DNA of 64,000 bases from positions 104,501-168,500 of the forward strand of contig CAJNDS010002110.1 of NCBI GenBank assembly GCA_905221605.1, in the 5' to 3' direction. Shown piece after piece: positions 1 to 10,880 of this stretch. Numbering within the stretch: the stretch's first letter is position 1; each line of letters starts with the position of its first letter. This DNA is from Symbiodinium natans. Lineage: Eukaryota > Sar > Dinophyceae > Suessiales > Symbiodiniaceae. Under the pieces are notes generated by a model, which was given only the letters and a program-made list of their open reading frames with translations, ran no database searches and was not told the DNA's origin. Both the position numbers and the translations under genes were made by a program.

Positions 1-342
1 GAAGAACACCTCGGCTTCTGAGATGAACAGGCAATGCAAAATTGCCTTCTGCACAAAGGCTAGTGGGGTGAGACTGCTTAGCTCAGCTCAAAGCCCGGCA
101 CAGCTTTGTAGACTCGGTCAGCTCTTGCATGGCCACTGCGGCCTGCAGGGACCCATACTTCTCTTTCTCTATCCATGTAGGATTTAGGGTCAGGGTTTAG
201 GGTTTAGGGTTTAGGATAAAACTTGAGGGGTTTCAGGGCTTAGGGTTCAGGATAAAACTTGAGGGATTTTAGGGTTTAGGGTTCAGGGCACATGCAGGCC
301 TCTCGCAGCAGGGACTTTAGCTGCTGCACGCTCACGGGTTGA
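1..342. other. non-coding, degenerate telomere-like repeats
   Basis: No convincing coding frame. Positions 180-292 hold imperfect TTTAGGG repeats interrupted twice by the same phrase (ggataaaacttgaggg), so the tract is itself a short duplicated unit. It probably lies in an intron or 3' flank of the minus-strand gene to its right. Confidence 0.5.
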
Positions 343-2418
343 TCACGAAGGGTTCCAAAGAGTGAAACCTCCGAAAGGTGCTATCGGTGACAAATGTGCT
401 CTCCACATGTGCTCTGAAACAGATTGTTGCACCGAGGCCTGGTTCAGCTCGCTGATTTTCTCAAGTACGGTTTGAAGGTTGTTTCGCATGATGTCTTTGA
501 CCACTTGGCTTGACTTGGAGTTCTTCGACTTCATGTCGAGAAAGAGCCTCTCGGCGTTCTTGCGAGCATCAGTAAGCATAGCGATGCCCTCGTTCAGCTT
601 CGCCTTCTCCTGCCATAGCTTTTTTTTTAGGGTATAGCGAACAAAAAAAGTAGGGTCCTCTTCGGAGAAGCCGTTCTGCGCCAGGCCCTTTGAGCTTGAC
701 GAGGCGTCTGCGGAGCTGGGTGTGAGGTGCATCTCAAAGTTCTCCAGGAACTCTCGGAAAGCGCTGCCGCCCTCCTATCAATCAATTTTTTTCGACCACG
801 CAGAGTGCTGTCTCCTTAGTCAAGATTACAGTTAGGCTGTCCTGTCCAATCTCGCCTTCACCAGTGACCTGTCTCTTGATCAGCTTGCCAGTGGTGTTGG
901 TAACAGACAGCTCCTGAAAGGATCGAGTGTTATAATTCTCCAACAGCAAACTCACCGAGAGAAATGGGGCGAAACTTGCTACGGAATCCTCGAAGACGTA
1001 GAACTCTTTGCCTTTCTCGCGGATCACGGTGCACTCACCAGAACGGATAGCAGCGTCCAGCGCTTCTTGGCCTCTGGGAAAACAACTACGTAGGTGAAGG
1101 CCTTATATGGGTTTAGGGGTTAGGGTGCTTGAGAGTTTAGAGGTTTATTATTGGGCTAGGGCCTATAGGAAAGTTGAAGCATAGCTTTGCCTCCTGCCAT
1201 TGCTCTTGCTACCGTCAGGGTCTTGCCGATAGCTTTCTCTTTGGCTTTGCTCTCCTCATACCTCGTGTGGATCTCCCTGTAGAACTCGCTCTCGAAGTTG
1301 AGCACAAAGCCGCCGTGCTCGTTGCGTCTGACCACCTTGTTCACGATCTCCGTCTGGTCTCTTCTGTTTGACTTTTCGAAGAGTTCGACTAGCGGCTCCG
1401 GTAGCTTGTCCTTGCTCTTGGCTGCCTTGAAGAAGCGAGCTTTGCAGGGATCGCGGTGCTCTTCCTGGTCCGAGCCCTGCGGGGTTGTCACGAAAATTCA
1501 TATTCCTCTCAGCAAGCTCTCCTCAAGTTTCTCTCGCAAGTTTTGATTCAGCGAAACACTAAAACTGACCCTCGAACCCTGAAACAAAAAAACAAACCCT
1601 TTACTCTCCACAAGTGCACTTTCTCGATCAGTCGCCTGGTCGTCTTCCTTTGCCTCGGTCCAGGCCACAAGTGCCGTAGCCTTTTCCTTAGCACTCTTTG
1701 GCTTGGTTGGCTCCGAGCCATTGTCGCCGCTTGTGTTCCTTCGCCTGCCCTTTCCCTGGTCCTTTCCCTGCTTCTCCTCCTCTTTCGTGTCTTTCTCCTC
1801 TTTGGCAGCCTTTTCCTTAGCACTCTTCGGCTTGGTTGGCTCCGATGAGCCATTGTCGCCGCTTGTTTTCCTTTGCTTGGCCTTTCCCTGCTTCTCCTCC
1901 TCTTTCGTGTCCTTCTCCTCTTTGGCAGGCTTCTTGTCCTGGTTCTTGGCCTTCTTGTCTTGCTTGTTGGCTTCCTTCGTGTCTTCGTTCTCGTCGTTCT
2001 GCTCTGCTTTCTTTCTCTTCCCGTTCCCTTTGGCTTCTTTGGTCTCAGACGGAGGGTCCTCAGCTTCCTCCACGGGCTTTTGCTCTTTCTGCTTGCTTGT
2101 TGCCTTTGCTTTTGCCTTTCCCTTCGCTTTTGCCTTAGCCTTAGCAGCCGTTTCGGCTTTCGGCTTTCCGGCTTTCACTTTCGGCTTTGCCACGTCTTTT
2201 TGCTCGCTTTCAGCAGCTTTCGCAGTGAGCTCTTCTGGCTCGTCAAGGTCCAGCTCCTGGACCTGCGTGTCCTTGTTGTCTGGCTGCGTTTCTGCTAGAA
2301 GCTGGCCTTGGGTAGACGGCAGCTGGAGCTGCGTGTCCTTGTTGTCTGGCTGCGTTTCTGCTACAAGCTCGCCTCGGGTAGACGGCATTCCCTTAGCAAA
2401 GGCCGAAGCGAGGTCCAT
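343..2418 (-). CDS. multi-exon gene, Lys/Glu-rich N-terminus, unknown function
   Basis: Function not recognised. The first block (2418 to about 1590) begins MDLASAFAKGMPSTRGEL and contains two copies of a segment around AETQPDNKDTQ. A long Lys/Glu/Ala tract follows, in which DTKEEEKQGK and PTKPKSAKEK recur; this DNA-level duplication fits a disordered, probably nuclear, tail. Further open blocks lie at 1491-1156 (with FFKAAKSKDKLPEPLVELF), 1027-782 and 732-343 (charged helix). They are in different frames and separated by short non-coding stretches; the one at 1108-1145 is TTTAGGG-like, as expected of introns. The stretch before 1491 carries CTTGAGGAGAG. It lies directly downstream of the transposase remnant on the same strand, so it could be that element's second gene. 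Exon edges are estimates. Confidence 0.45.
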
Positions 2419-2586
2419 GGCTGTAAGTGCCAGGGACGAGACGAGCTTGTAGCAAGCAGGAAAGAACTGGAGCTTGAGCGGACTGAATTATTCGGCGGAA
2501 AAGCTTGCGTGCTATATCAAGACATGTGCAACTGGACACAAGCGAAGATGCAGCTCTCACACTCCACAAGAACTCTCTTTTTTTCT

Positions 2587-4952
2587 TCACGCAGCAAGAT
2601 TTGTGTGCTGCAGGTGCAATGCCAAGCTGTACTTCACCATGGCTTTCCGAATAGCCGAGGCTTGATCACGTCCGCGCGTGGCATACTTCACTAACTGACG
2701 AACGCCTTGCATCAGGTCTTCGTCTGCGTAGCACTGAGCCACTCCTGGCTGCTAGCAGGGGTTCAGGCTGCTTGGCAAGATAAACTGCTGCAACAACGTG
2801 TCTGCGGCTCAAGTCTCTTGGAGAAACCCAGGATGAGATGAGAATGGAGTGCATGAGCCAATGCGATTTGAATGTGCTGTTGAACAGGAGTTTGCCCTCC
2901 GACTGCACGAAATGTTTCATCAATGCTGACTGCAGAGCAAAGTGTTCCCAGCCCGTCTCCACTAGCTCTGTTGCGTCGTCAGCAGGGAGAGCAAAGTCGA
3001 AACAGTCGGAGACGATGCCATCCAATTTTATGCTGCGTTCGAGAAGAAGCATGATCTGCATGTGAACCTAAGCTGATCAGCTTGTTTCTTTTGCAGCACA
3101 ACTTCTTATATAGTCAAGCAAGCAGCCTGATTCGTGTCATCCATGTACGTCATCCAGCATTGTAGTAGTCCTGGAAGTAAATTCTTCGTTTCCGCGCCCT
3201 TTGTTTTCAGCTTCGGGAAATGCGCCCAAGGATGTTTTGCATCCGGCACGAACATGCTCCTTACATGGCTGTAAAAGGCGCCGACGAATCTATCCTTGGA
3301 AATTCACTACTCAAAACCTAGTTGGGCGAGATACAGTTTCAACTTGTTGATGGTCTGACCTCGAGCGTAGGCTTTCAAGAACTGCAAGATGCTGCAGCAA
3401 TTCCTCGACGGTGCGCTGGGCATGAGTTCGTACGATAAGAGCGTCATTACTGACGCCGCTATGTACGCATCTGTCCCAAGATGCTTGCTGTGAAGCCAAT
3501 CAGGACAAATCGAGTGTCGGCTAATTGCCCGAAAAAGTGGGCTTGAGCTTCTGTGAACGTGGTCGGCTTGTCGGGTAACCCAGCTAGCGTTGGGTGAAAT
3601 GTTCCACCAAGCATTGAGACCCTGTGTTCCGCAGCGGCACAAGCCGCAAGGGCTGTTGCTTGAGAACGACGGTAATCTCAGTCCTTTCCACAGGAAGTCC
3701 AGATCGCCTTTCACCATGATCACAGCAGCGTAGAAATGACCTGCTAGTCGCCTCCCCGCTCTTTTTCTGTCCCTTGACCCTTGCGGCCAAGACTGGCCAT
3801 CGGGGTCAAGACGAGGCCAAACGCCTTCCCCCAGACTTTGTAGACTCCAGGCAAGGTGCCGATGCATCACGTCAATGCGAGCCTGGCTTTCTGCGTCCTT
3901 GCCCAGCAAAGCTACGGGCACCAGAGCTATTACTTGGTGCCTTAGTCTCGTGCCTGCTGTTTGCGGAAGTAGACTGTGGATTGAGTAGACATCGACACCC
4001 TGCTGCCATACTTTGCCCAGACCAGTCACACTTACACCGTCTCCGTGTAGTGCAAGTGGAATGCCGCTGGTGAACCGGTCTTCTCGACTTCGAATTGGGT
4101 GATCCGTCAGCAAAGGAGAATCAGGAGTGTGTTGCGCCCAATATTTGTGCAAGGTTTCTCGGCTATCCAATATGTATTTCTGGAAGGCTGCAGGATAGCA
4201 GCTGTGCATCTTAGCAAACCACTCCTTCGTGCACCGGGACTCTCCTCAAGCCATCTCTCACAAGCTCTCACTCGGTTTAGGGTTTAAGGTTTAGGGTTTA
4301 GGGTTTAAGCTCTACTCTCCTCGAGCAAACTTTCACAAGCTCAAACAATCACAAGCTCGCGCACGCGACTTACACTCCGCAAGTAATCTGGCGCAACTCT
4401 CACTCGCACACAATCGAAACTGAACAAACGAATCTATACATCCCAGTAGCATGTGGCCACAGAGCCTTGAGCTCCACCGCTTCGTCGTCGTTGCTTGGCA
4501 AGCGTACCGTCGAAAGTTCAAAGTTACTCGGGCGCACGCGAAGCATGATATCTCTGTACCTTCTTCTTTGCATATCACAGAAACATGTCTGCGGTGGTTT
4601 AGCTACATGCAAATCAAAGCTGGCTACTTTCGAGCAAGCCGTGCAACATGTTCGCGGGATACTTGCCATTGCTTCCAAGCGCGGCCAACGCGCGCAGTGA
4701 CCCAGGGCATTCCCCGCCGCCTGCTACCATATCTTCCACAGCAAGTGCCGCGGTAAGCTGCAGCTTAGGAAGTGTCTGAAAACCCCATGCCCATTGCATC
4801 ACGAGGTAGCGACCCAAAACGGACTCTGGGCCGACGACATTGCCATCGGCTTCCGCTTCAACTCTACTTAATCTCTGTCTAATGCCTCCTCTCCGAAGAA
4901 GCGGCATGGTGTCCTTTGAGCCTGGTTGTCGAGCCAACGTTCTCATGCTCAA
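2587..4952 (-). pseudogene. DDE transposase-like gene (CACTA/CMC-like), decayed
   Basis: Order on the minus strand: 4952-4650 (ends with ALAALGSNGKYPANML), about 4620-4440 (LWPHATGMY), about 4250-3110 (core), 3061-2770 (FKSHWLMHSILISSWVSPR) and about 2735-2587 (CYADEDLMQGVRQLVKYATR). In the core, counted from Met at 4209, I see HGDG at residues 55-58, KGDLD at 167-171 next to CGLC at 189-192, and CPDWLHSKHLGTD at 235-247. Two acidic positions, a CxxC and a late D..H motif match the CACTA/CMC layout, and the fragments match an abundant dinoflagellate protein family I recall from memory. At about 3303-3307 two consecutive in-frame stops (TAG TGA) interrupt the core, after which the same frame resumes with FPKLKTKGAETKNLLPG. 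Frame changes near 3108-3061 and 2770-2735 could be introns or indels. Non-functional here unless the stops are spliced out. Confidence 0.6.
4270..4310 (+). repeat. telomere-like repeat in transposase intron
   Basis: Five imperfect TTTAGGG units in the gap between transposase coding blocks. They are flanked on both sides by variants of the CTTGAGGAGAG word (minus strand), giving a motif-telomere-motif layout. Confidence 0.6.
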
Positions 4953-4998
4953 GAAACGCTGGTCTCGGCTCCTTTTTTGGTTTGGGGGTGGGGGGGGT

Positions 4999-5068
<70 letters not shown>
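4999..5068 (+). repeat. poly-G run (70 G)
   Basis: About 70 uninterrupted G, extended to 4984 with two T interruptions. It sits immediately upstream of the transposase-like gene. Length is likely unreliable in an assembly. Confidence 0.9.
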
Positions 5069-5069
<1 letters not shown>

Positions 5070-5116
5070 GAGGGGGCTTTTTTTCTTAGCCTGCCCGAAT
5101 CAAGCCGGCAAAACTT

Positions 5117-5582
5117 GGTTTAGTTTTAGTCAATTTTGGGTCAAATTTGACTAAAACTAAACCATGCTGTGGTTTAGTTTCGGTGTGGTTGTGGTTAAAT
5201 TTGACTCAAACTGAACCATGCTGTGGTCTGGTTTGGGTCAAATTAGACTGAAACTAGACAATATGCACGGTTGACTTTCGGCCAAACTAGACCTAAACCC
5301 GACTACGATGAGTTTAGTTATAGTCAAATTTGACTGAAAACAGACCGAGTGGGTGTAGTTTGAGTCAAATTGAACTAAAACTTAACCGGGCATGGTCGAG
5401 TATCAGTCAAATTATACATAAAGTGAACCGCACCCATGGTTTACTTTAAGTAAAGTTTGACCAAAAGTAAACCGCATCATGGTTTACTTTCAGTCTAATT
5501 TGACCAAAAGACAACCCAAAACAAACCACTATCTGGTTTAGTTTTGGTCAAATTTGACCAAAACCATACTGAAACTGAACCA
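5117..5582. repeat. tandem array of palindromic (hairpin) units, about 50-60 bp period
   Basis: Eight or so degenerate units. Each starts near GGTTTAGTTT(T)AGTCAAA and ends near TTTGACTAAAACTAAACC, so each is an inverted repeat that could fold as a hairpin; spacers often read atgctgt or catggt. Units have diverged strongly (for example 5171-5217, 5444-5473 and 5535-5581). The array is upstream of the transposase remnant, so subterminal transposon repeats are one reading and an intergenic hairpin satellite another. Confidence 0.75.
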
Positions 5583-5882
5583 GTCTGTCGGGGCTCTTTT
5601 TGCGATTTTCGAAAAAACAAAGAAAAAATCCGAAAAAAACTGTTGGAAAAAACACGCGCTTGACACCATATCCTGCGGGCTGCCGCGAATTTTCTCTTTC
5701 GTGTTCTCTGCTTTTGAGACCTGCACGCTCCTGCGCGGTTCAAACCGCGCCAGTTGCGTGCAAGAATGCGTGAACGAAAGGAGCGCTCTCAGGAGCTCGT
5801 TGTGAACCTGAGACGCGGAAGTAGCGTACAAGAATGCAGACTCTAAAGAAACGGGCGCGAGCGCGGCCTCAGGACGTGAGAC
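5583..5882. other. non-coding spacer
   Basis: A/T-rich runs (5605-5660), then unremarkable sequence. No frame on either strand looked coding. Confidence 0.4.
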
Positions 5883-6336
5883 TTAGGCTGTGCAGGCTTT
5901 CATTGCTTCTCTGTGAGCTTCGCAGGCCAGCTTGCGTGCTTCTTCCTTACTCTTGCCGTTGCGCCGCGCCAGCTTGCGAACTCGATGATACGCTCGCGAG
6001 GCCACGTTTTTCGGGTCCATCTTGAGCTGCTTCTTCGGCTTCTTTCGCAAGCAACTCTTGCTCTTGGCACTCTTGGCTGTGGCTTTGGCCTTAGCTTTCG
6101 GCGTAGCTTTCGTAGCTGCCTTAGCTTTCGGCGTAGCTTTCGTAGATGTCTGAGCTTTGGGCCTTGCTTGCGTCGCTTTAGCCTTGGCTTTCGGTTTGCC
6201 TTCCGCCTTTGGCTTGGCAGCAAGAGCAGCAGCCATCACGGCCTCCTGCTGCTTCTGCTGCGACTGCTTCTTGCTGCACTTGATGGCCTCTCAATGAGGC
6301 TTTCAGGTTTCTTTGGGTTTCAGGTTTAGAGTTTAG

Positions 6337-6381
<45 letters not shown>

Positions 6382-6458
6382 CTCTCCACAAGCTCTCTCT
6401 CTCCACAAGCGCTCTCTCTCCACAAGCTCTCTCTCTCTCCACAAGCTCTCTCTCTCCA

Positions 6459-6498
<40 letters not shown>

Positions 6499-7190
6499 CG
6501 TTCGCTCCTCAAGATATCGCTCACGAAACAGCCAGGCCTGGAAGGCAGCTGACTTCGCAGCAGACGACAAAGGAACGCTCTTCAGAGCTGCCTGCAAGGC
6601 TGCTTCTTCAGCGGCCTGCACAAAGCTTGGTGCCCTCTTGAGGAAGCTTGGAGCTCGCTCAAGCTCTGGGCTTTCTTCCGTCGATCTTTCACATGGCACC
6701 AGAGCCCGAGTATCAGCAAGCGCGGCTGTCACGCGTGTGAAGTCAGGCCAACCTTCGTCGCAGGACTCTATCGGATTGGAACCTGCAGCCGGGGTCTGCT
6801 CAGTCTCCTTCGGTGTCTCCTTGGCTACCAGAGCCACAAGCTTTTCGACTTTCAAAATCTCCTCCCTTCTTGCCGTCTTGGACCAAGCCGATGTAGGACT
6901 CAGAAGCAGCAACGACATCCGATTTAGGTCCCTCCCCCCCTCTCGCATCTCTCCTCAAGCAAGACAGATAACATCAATCAACCTGCTGTCCCCTTCTGAA
7001 TCAAGTTACGAGAAGGCCATATCGCGAAGCTTGGCTAACTGGATTCTCATCACCATGCTGGTCGTATCGAAAAACTCATCGTCCTTCATCTTGCTAGCGT
7101 TGCAGGCAGACACGCGCTCTTTGAGCTGGGCAAGCGCAGCGCGGAAGATAGTGGGCGCAATGACCTGAATGGTTCTCACTCATGACCCTA
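5883..7190 (-). CDS. multi-exon basic/low-complexity protein, Lys/Ala C-terminus
   Basis: Likely exons on the minus strand: about 7180-7013 (IFRAALAQLKERVSACNASK, ending at a possible GTAACT donor), 6948-about 6500 (contains ELERAPSFLKRAPSFVQAAE) and about 6290-5883. The last is a Lys/Ala/Thr-rich tail (KATPKAKAATKATPKAKA) followed by a compact basic domain (NVASRAYHRVRKLARRNGKS) ending in CTA and TAA. Such tails followed by an SRAYH-type domain occur in many uncharacterised dinoflagellate proteins (recalled, not searched). A DNA-binding or nuclear role is inference. The intron near 6310-6340 carries degenerate AAACCCT repeats and the GA array lies beside it. It is not DVNP: that family's conserved C-terminal core is not seen. 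Confidence 0.45.
6338..6497. repeat. (CT/GA)n array with embedded CTTGTGGAG words
   Basis: Dinucleotide CT tracts broken by five copies of a 16-22 bp unit containing CTCCACAAGC. If translated on the minus strand it gives Arg/Glu repeats with LVE/LWR punctuation. More likely intronic than coding. Confidence 0.8.
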
Positions 7191-7209
7191 TTTATAAATC
7201 CTAAACCCT

Positions 7210-7566
7210 TCACCTGAAACCCTGCATCCGCACGCTTAGGGCCCGCGCAGCCGTGGGTTCCGCGAGCAGCAGTTGCTCAAAAAGCGGAGCCGCTGAGCTT
7301 AGTCCCGGAACGCTGAGAGAGGAAGCGGTCTTCCAAGTCGTCCCCTTGAACTTCTCGAGCATGACATTCAGGTCAAGAGTGAAGCATTGTTTGAGGCCCT
7401 TCTCTAGCGCGTCGCAAAGGCTAGCGGCGCTGAGGTTCTTATTAGCCGTGAGTCTGGCTCGCTTCCGGATCAGGGAGACAGACATGTTCGGTACAGCTCG
7501 CTCTTCGTTCTCGTCGAGCCACAAAAAGAACAGGCTACAACGCCAGGCAACTCCACACAGCAGCAA
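7210..7566 (-). CDS. possible exon, unknown
   Basis: Open frame with VSLIRKRARLTANKNLSAAS and DALEKGLKQCFTLDLNVML, helical in character. The CCTAAACCC-like repeat at about 7197-7215 marks its 3' side, as in other introns here. Strand agrees with neighbours. Not recognised. Confidence 0.3.
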   Translation of the reverse strand: MLLCGVAWRCSLFFLWLDENEERAVPNMSVSLIRKRARLTANKNLSAASLCDALEKGLKQCFTLDLNVMLEKFKGTTWKTASSLSVPGLSSAAPLFEQLLLAEPTAARALSVRMQGFR

Positions 7567-7702
7567 GGCGGCATCTCTGGCAAGAGATATTCACGGCCAA
7601 CAGCAAGCAACGACCCTCGTTTGCACAGGTCACGCGGGCACATACGCACAGCGAATTATACGTCATTGGCGGTAAAGTGATTTCGCAGAAGTGCGAAATT
7701 AA

Positions 7703-8265
7703 TTAATTGAAGCAGCCTATGTTGCCAAGAAGCAGGCGGTCGACGCTAGAGATCGTGCTGCTCGCATTCGTGAGCATGCAGACCAAGTTAGACACTACAG
7801 TTTTGCCTTGCTTGACTGTGTACAGCAAAACATGAGACCTCCGATACTGGAAATCCTCCAGCTGCTTCACAAATGCAATTGCATCCTGCCTTGCCGGCTG
7901 TAGAGATTCTTGGGCATCAGCAGAGACATAAGGAGTCACCCGCTCGACCTCACACAAAAGATCCCTAGCTCTCCTCAAGTGCTTTTGCTGGTTCGCCGTG
8001 AGAGGGCGAGGAGAAGCAGGCTTCACATCGACCTGCCAACCCAATCCTTCATCTGTCGCGTCGATCTGCGTAACAGGCAAAGACTGGCAGCTGTCGTCAT
8101 CCGGCTTCGCGCTCTTTGAAGGCGCCAAAGACTGTGAGCTGTGGTCTTCAACCTTGGCACTTTTTGAAGACTGGGAGCTGTGCTGCAAGCTGTCTTCCAC
8201 AGTGAACACAGCATCTTCGAGCTTGCGCTTCTTGCCGTTCTCAAAACTCAGCCAAAGAGGACAAA
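7703..8265 (-). CDS. gene segment with basic N-terminal motif and Ser-rich repeats
   Basis: Reads ENGKKRKLEDAVFTVEDS (a likely nuclear localisation signal), then imperfect repeats of SSQSxxxSKSAKxxD, then a helical part (KHLRRARDLLCEVERVTPYV) and stop at 7703. The open frame extends upstream of the Met at 8209, so the true start is not fixed. The NLS plus disordered repeats suggests a nuclear protein. No family assigned. Confidence 0.45.
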
Positions 8266-8647
8266 CCTTGATTACCTGAGAGGCAGAAAAAATGCAACAA
8301 ATCGCTCCACAAGTGTCACTCTCTTGAACTCGCCCTACAACAAGAATCCCACCTCGTTTCCAACGAAGAGCCGAACGAGGTCGTGCTCAGCCGAATACGT
8401 AGAACGAATGCCGCGAACCATGTGGGCAGTCTAGGGCAATTCCATCTAAACGCTAAAAGCAAAAAAAACTGCAGCAACATGCCAGATGAGCTCAAATTTC
8501 CAAGTCTTGACTTGACATAACAATCTGCTCGCAAATTCTGAAGCTCTGAAGGATTGTTTTTCTGTCGCCTTGCAGATCTATCGCTCAAGCCTAATTAACC
8601 GTGCGAACAACGGCTATAATGTGTATGCAGCTTAAATCTCGAATTTA

Positions 8648-8944
8648 TCAGCAGTCTGATCCTTTCGGCAGGCTCTCATTCCATCGATGCCACTCTTCAA
8701 GAACTCTGGTGATCATGCGAGCCTTGCCGGCTTCTCGCTCCCATGTACGCTTCGAAGTAGTGCAATCCATCTGCTCCTTTGGAAAGAACTGCAGGATGAA
8801 ATCTGCAGAGACACGGGGACGATCTCGAAGCAAGCACATCACGAAGTGGCTTCGCTTTTTTGAACGCTCGAGAAAAGTGCACTGCTTCTTCTCTGCTTGC
8901 TCTGGGCACGCCATGGCTGGAAAAAAAGTAGAAACCAGCCTCAC
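8648..8944 (-). CDS. possible exon(s), unknown
   Basis: Frame ending ARMITRVLEEWHRWNESLPK is the better of two overlapping open frames. A further short open stretch at about 8319-8412 (VRGIRSTYSAEHDLVRLFVG) may be another exon of the same gene. Weak evidence. Confidence 0.3.
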   Translation of the reverse strand: MRLVSTFFPAMACPEQAEKKQCTFLERSKKRSHFVMCLLRDRPRVSADFILQFFPKEQMDCTTSKRTWEREAGKARMITRVLEEWHRWNESLPKGSDC

Positions 8945-9002
8945 TACTTGGGAACCAGCTGCTGGCGAAACAAAAACATGCTCACAATTTAGATTTTCGG
9001 GT

Positions 9003-9190
9003 ATTTGGGTTTAAGGTTTAGGGTTCAGGTTTCAGCCCTCCACAAGCGCCCTCGTAACTCTTGCAAACTCGCTCCACATGTATGCCCTCCACAAGCACCC
9101 TCATAACTCTCGCAAACTCTCAACAAGTGCTTTGGGTTTAAGTTTAAGTTTATGGAACCACTCTAGACTCTCCACAAGTGTTCTCTCAGC
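9003..9190. repeat. intron-like tract: telomere-like repeats and CTTGTGGAG words
   Basis: Degenerate TTTAGGG at 9008-9032 and 9127-9150, alternating with at least four CTCCACAAG/CTCAACAAG words and a duplicated 60-bp phrase (9037-9072 resembles 9086-9122). Confidence 0.55.
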
Positions 9191-9401
9191 CAAAAGTTCT
9201 CTCCGCAACGGCCAGATTTCTTCACACTGCCATCCACAGCGTCCAACGTGGATTCCGCGCTCACGGGGACTGATCTCTCCTGTCAGGTTTTTGTTTCGTT
9301 TCTGAAATAGTGCAAGGCTTTATCAAAGGTCCTCATCAATCGTCGAAGCAGGGTGCCCGGAGTCCAGCTTCCTGACACACCCCAAAGTAAATTACCAAAG
9401 G

Positions 9402-10440
9402 TCACTGGCCGAACAATTTACTGGCATGACTGCGTTGCATCCGATATCCTGCAGCTGACGCTTGCATCTCTTCCTCACCACGCCCATACCGCGCTTCCTC
9501 GAGTCGGCCTTCGAGGCTCACGATCGTTTCCTCCAGCTCACCAATGAAGTCGTGGTGCTGATTCAGGAGACCAGCTTGCCTTCCCTCCTCCATAGAATAC
9601 CGCAAAGCTGCCTCAGCCATGGATTCTTTGTACTCATCGAGCTGCGTATCTCTGGCCTGGAAGGGCAGTTTGCGTTGCGCTCTGATACTCTCCAAAAATG
9701 CTTCGTCTTAATTGCATTAAAACTGCTCTCGGAGTCCTGAACAAGTGCCATGCTCTGGCGAAACTCCTCTTCCTCCTGGAGGAGTTTGTCATCGGCTTCG
9801 TCAAGCCAACCTTCCAGTCTGTGCACCTTGACCTCGCTGGCCTGCAACTCGATTGCATGTAGCACTTCTTTTAGCAGCTCTCTCATTTGCAACACAGAGC
9901 AAGGCCTCCAGTTGTTGCCTCAGCCGAGCACTGGTAGTTGCGTGCTTCTCCTCGCTGGCCTGCAACTCGATGGTAGCACTTCTTTTAGCGGCTCTCTCAT
10001 TTGCAACAAAAAGCAAGGCCTCCAGTTCTTGCCTCAGCCGAGCATTGGTAGTTGCGTGCTTCTCTTCGCTGGCCTGCAACTCGATTGTAGCACTTCTTTT
10101 AGCGGCTCTCTCATTTGCAACACAAAGCAAGGCCTCCAGTTCTTGCCTCAGCCGAGTGCTAGCAGTTGCGTTCTTCTCCAGGGCCGCCTACAAGTTTTTT
10201 GCAACAACTTATCGTTGGCTCTGTCTAAAACACCTCTCCTCAAGTTCACTCAAAGTATATTGAGGACTCCGGGACACTGTGTCTCTGACTCTGTCACACT
10301 CCTCAAGTTCTCTCCCAAGCATCTTGAAGACTTCTGGCCTGCTCCGACAGCTTACAGGACGTAAGCTCACTTAAGAGCTCCTCCTCCACACGGCTAACCA
10401 TCTGCGTCTCCACGAGGCCTGCAGAAGACTCTCCACGTTG
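9402..10440 (-). CDS. coiled-coil protein gene with internal repeats
   Basis: Minus-strand blocks: about 10440-10330 (VEEELLSELTSCKLSEQARS), 10330-10220 (RELEECDRVRDTVSRSPQYT and SELEER), 10190-9850 (repeats), then on to 9563 (HRLEGWLDEADDKLLQEEEE). All are heptad-like, rich in Glu/Leu/Arg/Ala. Between SELEER and the repeats is a plausible 50-nt GT..AG intron at about 10189-10240. The protein is probably a long coiled coil; role unknown. Exon borders uncertain. Confidence 0.5.
9881..10165 (-). repeat. 114-bp tandem repeat coding for a 38-residue coiled-coil unit
   Basis: The phrase tctcatttgc recurs at 9881, 9995 and 10109, exactly 114 bp apart. The unit translates to VANERAAKRSATIELQASEE followed by KHATTSARLRQQLEALLC. 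Copies differ at few positions, indicating recent in-frame duplication. Confidence 0.85.
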
Positions 10441-10689
10441 GGGTGCCTGCCAGGTAAAAGGCCGGCTGCCTCGAGTTACCCACTCTCGGACCGGCCATCC
10501 GTGCTCAACAAGAAGCCACCATGCTTCGTCACGAGTGGTCTTCGAGTCGAAGCCTCAGGGGCCCGGCTAAGTTTAAGAAAGCAATGGCACTGTGGACGTG
10601 AGCTCCATGCATAAAGAAAGCCCGGGAGCACAAGCAGGCCGCAGAGGCCGTCCCTGAGCCGCGGTGCATCATTGACACGTCTTGCAGGG

Positions 10690-10880
10690 CGATGTCACCC
10701 AACCTGCAAAGAGCTGCAAAGCATGGGCTGGTGGGCGGCGGTTTTCGATCAAATGTGACTCAGCATACAAACAAATCTTGCCGCCAGAGAACGGGAGAAT
10801 GGCTCTCAATCTCGAAGCTGAGAGGGCATGCTCTAACCCTCCCACCCACAACTTGCAATCATCCATCTTTGCGGACGAAA
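10690..10880 (-). CDS. possible exon, unknown
   Basis: Reads MDDCKLWVGGLEHALSASRL and ends ALQLFAG at a good donor (GCAG|GTTGGG). Upstream (10970-11040) are two CTTGAGGAGAGT words. No family recognised. Confidence 0.35.

Noticed and set aside
1298-2452. Plus-strand open frames opposite the Lys/Glu-rich gene
   Set aside because: Antisense of low-complexity codons gives Leu/Phe/Ser-rich frames; composition favours the minus strand.
4840-5154. Poly-Gly open frames
   Set aside because: Translation of the 70-G run.
5883-6239. Dinoflagellate/viral nucleoprotein (DVNP) or histone-like HCc gene
   Set aside because: Lys/Ala-rich tail is similar in flavour, but the conserved DVNP core is not present.
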